A DNA stretch of 42,397 nt from Candidatus Rokuibacteriota bacterium (lineage in GTDB: Bacteria > Methylomirabilota > Methylomirabilia > Rokubacteriales > CSP1-6). The notes under the pieces were generated by a model that made no database searches, was not told the DNA's origin, and saw only the letters and a list, made by a program, of their open reading frames with translations. The translations under genes were made by a program, and so were the position numbers. The stretch spans positions 1 through 42,397 of the forward strand of contig JACQWC010000213.1 of NCBI GenBank assembly GCA_016209635.1. Direction: 5' to 3'. Positions 38,455 through 42,397 of this stretch are shown one piece after another (within the stretch, counting starts at the first letter, position 1; every line of letters starts with the position of its first letter).

Positions 38455-41400
38455 ATGGCGGAGACGAGGCTCCAGCGGGAGGCGAACCCCAGGAAGATCC
38501 TGTACATCGAGGACAACCGCGAGAACCGCATGCTCGTCCGGGCGGTCCTCGAGGCCGAGGGTTACACGATCGTCGAGGCGGAGGACGGGCTGGCGGGGAT
38601 CGAGGCCGCTGTCCGCGAGGAGCCCGCGCTGATCCTGCTCGACATCTACCTGCCGAGCGTCGACGGCTACGAGGTCGTCGCGATCCTCAAGTCCTTCCCG
38701 GTCCTCGCCACCACCCCGGTCATCGCCGTGACGGCGTACGCGATGGAGTCCGACCGGCAGCGCACGCTCGTCGCGGGCTGCGACGGGTACATCCAGAAGC
38801 CGATCGACGTGGACCTGTTCCCGCGCCAGGTCGCGGAGTTCATGAAGGGCAAGCGGGAGCGGTTCGAGGAGCGCCAGGAGGGCCACTACCTCCGCGAGCT
38901 GAACCAGCGCCTGGTCTATCGGCTGCTCAACCAGGTCGAGGAGCTGAAGCGGCTCAACCACCATTTCGTGCGCCGCGCGACCCAGCTCGAGGAGCTGCAC
39001 CGCGCCGTCCAGGACATCACATCCGAGGTCGGGGTCGCCCCGCTGCTCGATCGGCTCCTCCCCGCGATCGCCAGGGCGCTCGAGACCACTACCCTGACGG
39101 TGGAGTTGAGCGACCCGGCGGGCGTGCGGGTGGCGGTGACGGGCACCGCGGGCGAGCCCCGGCGCAGCGTCCTCGCGGAGGCCGGGTCCGAGCAGGCGAC
39201 GGAGTGGGTCGAGGCCGAGTGGAAGCTCCCCCTCACCGTCCGCGGGCGCCCGCTCGGCGTGATGCTCGCGCGCCACGTCCTGCCGCCCGGGGCCAAGGCC
39301 GACGAGGAGCAGCTCCTCAAGATCGTCGCCAACCAGGTCGCGATCGCCGTCGAGAACGCCCGCCTCTACCAGGGCGTGACCCGGCAGGCCGCCGAGCAGC
39401 AGAGCCTCGTCGAGGCGGGGCGCCTCATCACCGGAAGCCTCCAGGTGTCCGAGGTCCTTCAGCGGCTCACCGATCTCGTGCGGACCCGGCTGGACGTGGA
39501 CGTGGTGGAGATCTGGCTCACGGACGAGACCCCCGGGGACGTCCGCCTGCACGCCTCGGCCGGCGAGCTGCGCACCTCCCGCACCGACCGGTTCCACCAC
39601 GAGCCGGGCCGGGCGCTCGTCGGCTGGATCATGGATCACGTGACGCCGCTCGTCGTCCCGGACGTGCAGGTCGACCCCCGGGTCAAGCGCGTCGACTGGG
39701 TCAAGGCGGAGGGGCTGGTGTCCTTCCTCGGGGTCCCGCTGCTCCTCAAGGACGAGCCCGTCGGCGTCCTCGAGGCGTGGAGCCGCGGACGGCGCGCCTT
39801 CGCGCCCGAGGAGGTCGCCCTCGCGGAGGCGCTCGCGACGTCGGCGTCGATCGCGATCCAGAACGCGTCCCTCTACGAGGAGACACAGACGCGGCTCCGG
39901 GACACGGAGACCCTCCTCAGCGTGAGCCAGGCGGTCGGCTCCACCCTCGACCTCGCGGAGGTCGCGCGGCGGACGACCCGCGAGATGGTCCACGCCCTCG
40001 GGGCCGACGTGGGGGGCGCGTGGCTCCTCGACCCGGAGCGGAACGAGCTGATGCCGCTGGCCGGATACCACGTGCCGAAGGACCTGAGCGAGGTCGTCTC
40101 GCGCACCGTGCTCCCGTTCGGCAACCGCCTCGTCGAGGAGGTCACGCGGCTCCGCGGGCCACTCTACGCGAGCGACAGCCAGTCCGATCCCCGGCTGGAC
40201 CACCCGTTCCTCCAGCTCCTGCCCCACAAGTCCGCCCTCATCTTCCCCATGTGGCTGAAGGACGAGATCGTCGGCGGGTTCGCGATCGTCTGGGTCCGGG
40301 AGACCCACCGCCTCACGCCGGACGAGCTGCGGCTCGCGGAGGGCATCGCGCGGCAGGCGGCGGTGGCGATCGACAACGCGCGGCTGCTCGAGGCCGAGCG
40401 CCAGGCGCGGGCGCGCGAGGCGGTCTTCGTCGAGATCGTGAAGGAGCTCGCCGTCGAGGACGACTTCGAACGGATCTTCTCCCTCATCGGCAGGCGCGTC
40501 TGCGAGTTGATCGGGACCGACGCCGCGGTCATCTCGCTCGTGGAGGGCGACGAGATCGCCCTGCGTGGGTCCTACGGGATCGAGAACCCCGAGCTCCTGT
40601 CGAGGCGCCGCAGGCTCTCCGAGAGCCGCGTCGGCCGGGTCGTCCTGACGCAGCGGCCCTACGCCTGCCCGGAGATGAGCACCGATCCCCACTGGCGCGA
40701 CTCGGTCATGGTGGGGAGCCTCGGGTACCGCGCCATCCTCGACGTCCCGATCCTGCTCCGCGGCGAGGTGATCGGGGTCCTCGGCGCGATGCAGAAGTCG
40801 CCCCGCAGCTTCTCGGCCGAGGACACGGCCCTCCTCGTCTCCCTGGCCGGCCACACGGCCGTGGCGCTCGACCGGACGAACCTCATCCGCGACATGAAGG
40901 CGCGGCTCAACGAGACGGAGACGCTGCTGAGCATCAGCCAGGCGATCAGCGCGACCCTCGATCTCACCGAGATGATGCGTCGCGTCGCCAAGGAGACGGC
41001 GAGGGCGCTCGGGGCGGACATGGCGGGCGCGTATCTCGCGGACGACACGCACGAGTACCTCCGGCCCATCGCCGGCTACCATGTGCCCAAGCGGCTGCGG
41101 GAGGCCTTCGTGAACTGCCCCCTCACGCTCCGGAATCACCGGTTCCTCGAGGAGGCGTGGAGGCACCAGCAGGCGGTGTACTCGAGCGACGCCCCCGCCG
41201 ACCCGCGCATCGACCGGGAGACCCTGCGGCGCTTCCCCCACCGGTCCGTCCTCTTCGTCCCGATGACGATCAAGGCGGAGCCGATCGGCGGACTCTTCGT
41301 CGTGTGGTGGGAAGCGCAGCACCCGTTCAGCTCGGAGGAGATCCGCCTCGTGGAGGGCCTCGCCCGCCAGGCGGCGATCGCCGTGGAGAACGCCCGGCTC

Positions 41401-42165
41401 TACGAGGGCGTCAAGCGGCAGATGACGGAGCTGCAACAGACCCAGGCGCAGCTGATCCAGTCGACCAAGCTCGCGGCCATCGGCGAGCTGGCGGCCAACG
41501 TCGCCCACGAGATCAACAACCCGCTCACGAGCGTGCTCGGCTTCGCTTCCTTTCTCGCCGAGCGGCTCCAGCCGGGCGAGCCGATGCGCGAGGAGCTGGA
41601 CCTCATCCGCGTCGAGGCCACGCGCGCCCGCGACATCGTCCGCGACCTCCTCGACTTCAGCCGCCAGCGGGAGTTCGTCTCCCAGCCCACGGACTTCAAC
41701 GTCGTCGTCGAGCAGACCCTCGGGCTGGTGAGGCGCCAGGGGCTCCTCGAGACCCACGAGCTGAGCGAGACCTACGCCTCCGACCTGCCCATGGTGGACG
41801 TGGACGTCTCGCAGATGAAGCAGGTCGTGCTGAACATCATCAACAACGCCGTCCACGCGATGCCCGACGGCGGGACCCTGACGGTACGCACCGGCGCGAA
41901 TGACGGTCAGGTGTACGTCGAGATCACCGACACCGGCACCGGCATCGCGCCGGAGATCCTCGACAAGATCTTCGACCCCTTCTTCACGACGAAGCCCGAC
42001 GTCACTGGGACGGGGCTCGGCCTCTCGGTGAGCCTCGGGATCGTCCAGCGCCACGGCGGGACGATCGAGGTGAAGACGGAGCTCGGCAAGGGCTCGACCT
42101 TCACGATCAGGCTGCCGCCGACGGCGAATCACGCCGCGAGCGAAGACGAGGCGGCGACCGCCTGA
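38455..42165 (+). CDS. Giant hybrid REC-GAF(x5)-histidine kinase
   Basis: The 1236-residue cytoplasmic protein starts 16 bases after the previous gene. Receiver about 14-130 with D63 (LILLDIYLPSVDG), then coiled coil (about 145-185). Five GAF domains follow at about 182-305, 315-475, 483-646, 655-815 and 820-985. GAF3 and GAF5 share ETLLSxSQAxxxTLDL and PxAGYHVPK, thus a duplicated domain. HisKA has H1018 (NVAHEINNPLTS); HATPase has LNIINNAVHAMPDGG, DTGTGI and GTGLGLSVS, closest to NtrB-type kinases. It may receive a phosphate at D63 and pass one to an NtrC-like regulator such as that at 28167. It overlaps the next start by one base. Confidence 0.95.
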   Translation: MAETRLQREANPRKILYIEDNRENRMLVRAVLEAEGYTIVEAEDGLAGIEAAVREEPALILLDIYLPSVDGYEVVAILKSFPVLATTPVIAVTAYAMESDRQRTLVAGCDGYIQKPIDVDLFPRQVAEFMKGKRERFEERQEGHYLRELNQRLVYRLLNQVEELKRLNHHFVRRATQLEELHRAVQDITSEVGVAPLLDRLLPAIARALETTTLTVELSDPAGVRVAVTGTAGEPRRSVLAEAGSEQATEWVEAEWKLPLTVRGRPLGVMLARHVLPPGAKADEEQLLKIVANQVAIAVENARLYQGVTRQAAEQQSLVEAGRLITGSLQVSEVLQRLTDLVRTRLDVDVVEIWLTDETPGDVRLHASAGELRTSRTDRFHHEPGRALVGWIMDHVTPLVVPDVQVDPRVKRVDWVKAEGLVSFLGVPLLLKDEPVGVLEAWSRGRRAFAPEEVALAEALATSASIAIQNASLYEETQTRLRDTETLLSVSQAVGSTLDLAEVARRTTREMVHALGADVGGAWLLDPERNELMPLAGYHVPKDLSEVVSRTVLPFGNRLVEEVTRLRGPLYASDSQSDPRLDHPFLQLLPHKSALIFPMWLKDEIVGGFAIVWVRETHRLTPDELRLAEGIARQAAVAIDNARLLEAERQARAREAVFVEIVKELAVEDDFERIFSLIGRRVCELIGTDAAVISLVEGDEIALRGSYGIENPELLSRRRRLSESRVGRVVLTQRPYACPEMSTDPHWRDSVMVGSLGYRAILDVPILLRGEVIGVLGAMQKSPRSFSAEDTALLVSLAGHTAVALDRTNLIRDMKARLNETETLLSISQAISATLDLTEMMRRVAKETARALGADMAGAYLADDTHEYLRPIAGYHVPKRLREAFVNCPLTLRNHRFLEEAWRHQQAVYSSDAPADPRIDRETLRRFPHRSVLFVPMTIKAEPIGGLFVVWWEAQHPFSSEEIRLVEGLARQAAIAVENARLYEGVKRQMTELQQTQAQLIQSTKLAAIGELAANVAHEINNPLTSVLGFASFLAERLQPGEPMREELDLIRVEATRARDIVRDLLDFSRQREFVSQPTDFNVVVEQTLGLVRRQGLLETHELSETYASDLPMVDVDVSQMKQVVLNIINNAVHAMPDGGTLTVRTGANDGQVYVEITDTGTGIAPEILDKIFDPFFTTKPDVTGTGLGLSVSLGIVQRHGGTIEVKTELGKGSTFTIRLPPTANHAASEDEAATA

Positions 42166-42397
42166 TGGTTCGGATGAGCGACCTGGCGCGGGGCGGGGCG
42201 CCTCCGACTCCGCCGGCGCCGGACCGTCGCCCGGTGACCCCTGCCCAGTCTTCGGCGCCAGGATCGGAGTTCCCTTCCGCTCCCCTCCGGCCTGAGCTGC
42301 GTCCCGCGGTCCCGGCCCCCGAGACGGCCGAAGGGCACGCGGCGGCGGTGGCGGGGGCGGAGGCGCTGTTTGAGGAGCTGGTGGGGGTGCTGGGGCG
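42165..42397 (+). CDS. Partial gene, Pro/Ala-rich N-terminus (runs off the window)
   Basis: The frame begins with ATG at 42165 (TGATG overlap with the kinase stop) and stays open for 77 residues to the edge. It starts MVRMSDLARGG, followed by a disordered Pro/Ala/Arg linker and the start of a helix (GAEALFEELVGVLG). No family can be assigned; the junction implies co-transcription with the kinase. Confidence 0.6.
   Translation, partial: MVRMSDLARGGAPPTPPAPDRRPVTPAQSSAPGSEFPSAPLRPELRPAVPAPETAEGHAAAVAGAEALFEELVGVLG

Noticed and set aside
36657-41903. A plus-strand open frame of more than 1700 codons crossing two genes
   Set aside because: It runs in another frame through both kinases, is full of Arg, Pro and Gly, and has no domain motif. 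It is a by-product of high GC content.
38101-42132. A minus-strand open frame of more than 1300 codons opposite the giant kinase
   Set aside because: Low-complexity composition; the plus-strand product has complete receiver, GAF and kinase motifs.

Overview
This is a high-GC (about 70 percent by eye), densely packed bacterial chromosome segment. Genes commonly overlap by 4 bases (ATGA or GTGA) and several use GTG or TTG starts. The gene mix is an NMT1-type ABC importer, tandem M20 amidohydrolases, an imidazolonepropionase-like amidohydrolase, an LLM-class oxidoreductase, a GldA/GldG-type ABC exporter and very large GAF/histidine-kinase proteins. That mix resembles Candidatus Rokubacteria / Methylomirabilota. 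The assignment is an inference from gene content; there is no rRNA or marker gene here to prove it. An outer-membrane barrel gene argues for a two-membrane cell.

Layout. (1) 1-4993, minus strand: MetE-like protein, NitT/TauT-type ABC importer (ATPase, permease, binding protein) and a partial FAD/NAD(P) oxidoreductase. (2) 5088-5456, plus: a small cupin with a clear promoter. (3) 5453-8948, minus: small secreted protein, coiled-coil outer-membrane barrel protein, metal-binding protein and ABC-3 permease, with no ATPase in the cluster. A divergent promoter pair built on a 13-base inverted repeat separates it from (4) 9118-9984, a secreted lactonase-like metallo-beta-lactamase-fold enzyme. (5) 10086-15682, plus: GldA/F/G-like ABC system, DUF4340-like partner, HupE-like protein carrying hairpin repeats in its 5' end, and AzlC/AzlD. 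(6) 15695-18889, plus: tandem-domain ThyX-like protein, SPFH/prohibitin-like protein, DinB-family protein. (7) 18924-21834, minus: two paralogous M20 hydrolases and Cu,Zn superoxide dismutase. (8) 21927-24087, plus: amidohydrolase and LLM oxidoreductase.

From 24094 to the right edge the window becomes a signalling island. A copper-binding cupredoxin-like protein and a Cache/HAMP histidine kinase form one operon, whose promoter has a perfect palindrome in its spacer. After tRNA-Arg(TCG) come a GAF-GGDEF diguanylate cyclase, a divergent and apparently leaderless NtrC-type regulator with a variant GAFTDA loop, and then a sigma-54-like promoter. Behind that promoter lie a protein with a nuclease-like but catalytically eroded N-terminal domain, a REC-HD-GYP c-di-GMP phosphodiesterase, a single-domain response regulator and two paralogous methyltransferases. 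Next are a secreted protein of unknown function, a STAS protein, a GNAT acetyltransferase, a 7TM-GAF histidine kinase, a 1236-residue REC-GAF(x5)-histidine kinase and a partial gene.

The strongest candidate for an undescribed system is the stretch 26875-34473: c-di-GMP synthesis and breakdown, a sigma-54 activator and its probable target promoter, an inactive nuclease-fold protein and paired methyltransferases in one arrangement. The second is the ThyX-like tandem protein at 15695-17320, whose two halves each keep a different part of the flavin-dependent thymidylate synthase signature. No CRISPR array, insertion sequence, rRNA or phage gene was seen, and no gap longer than 300 bases lacks a gene.
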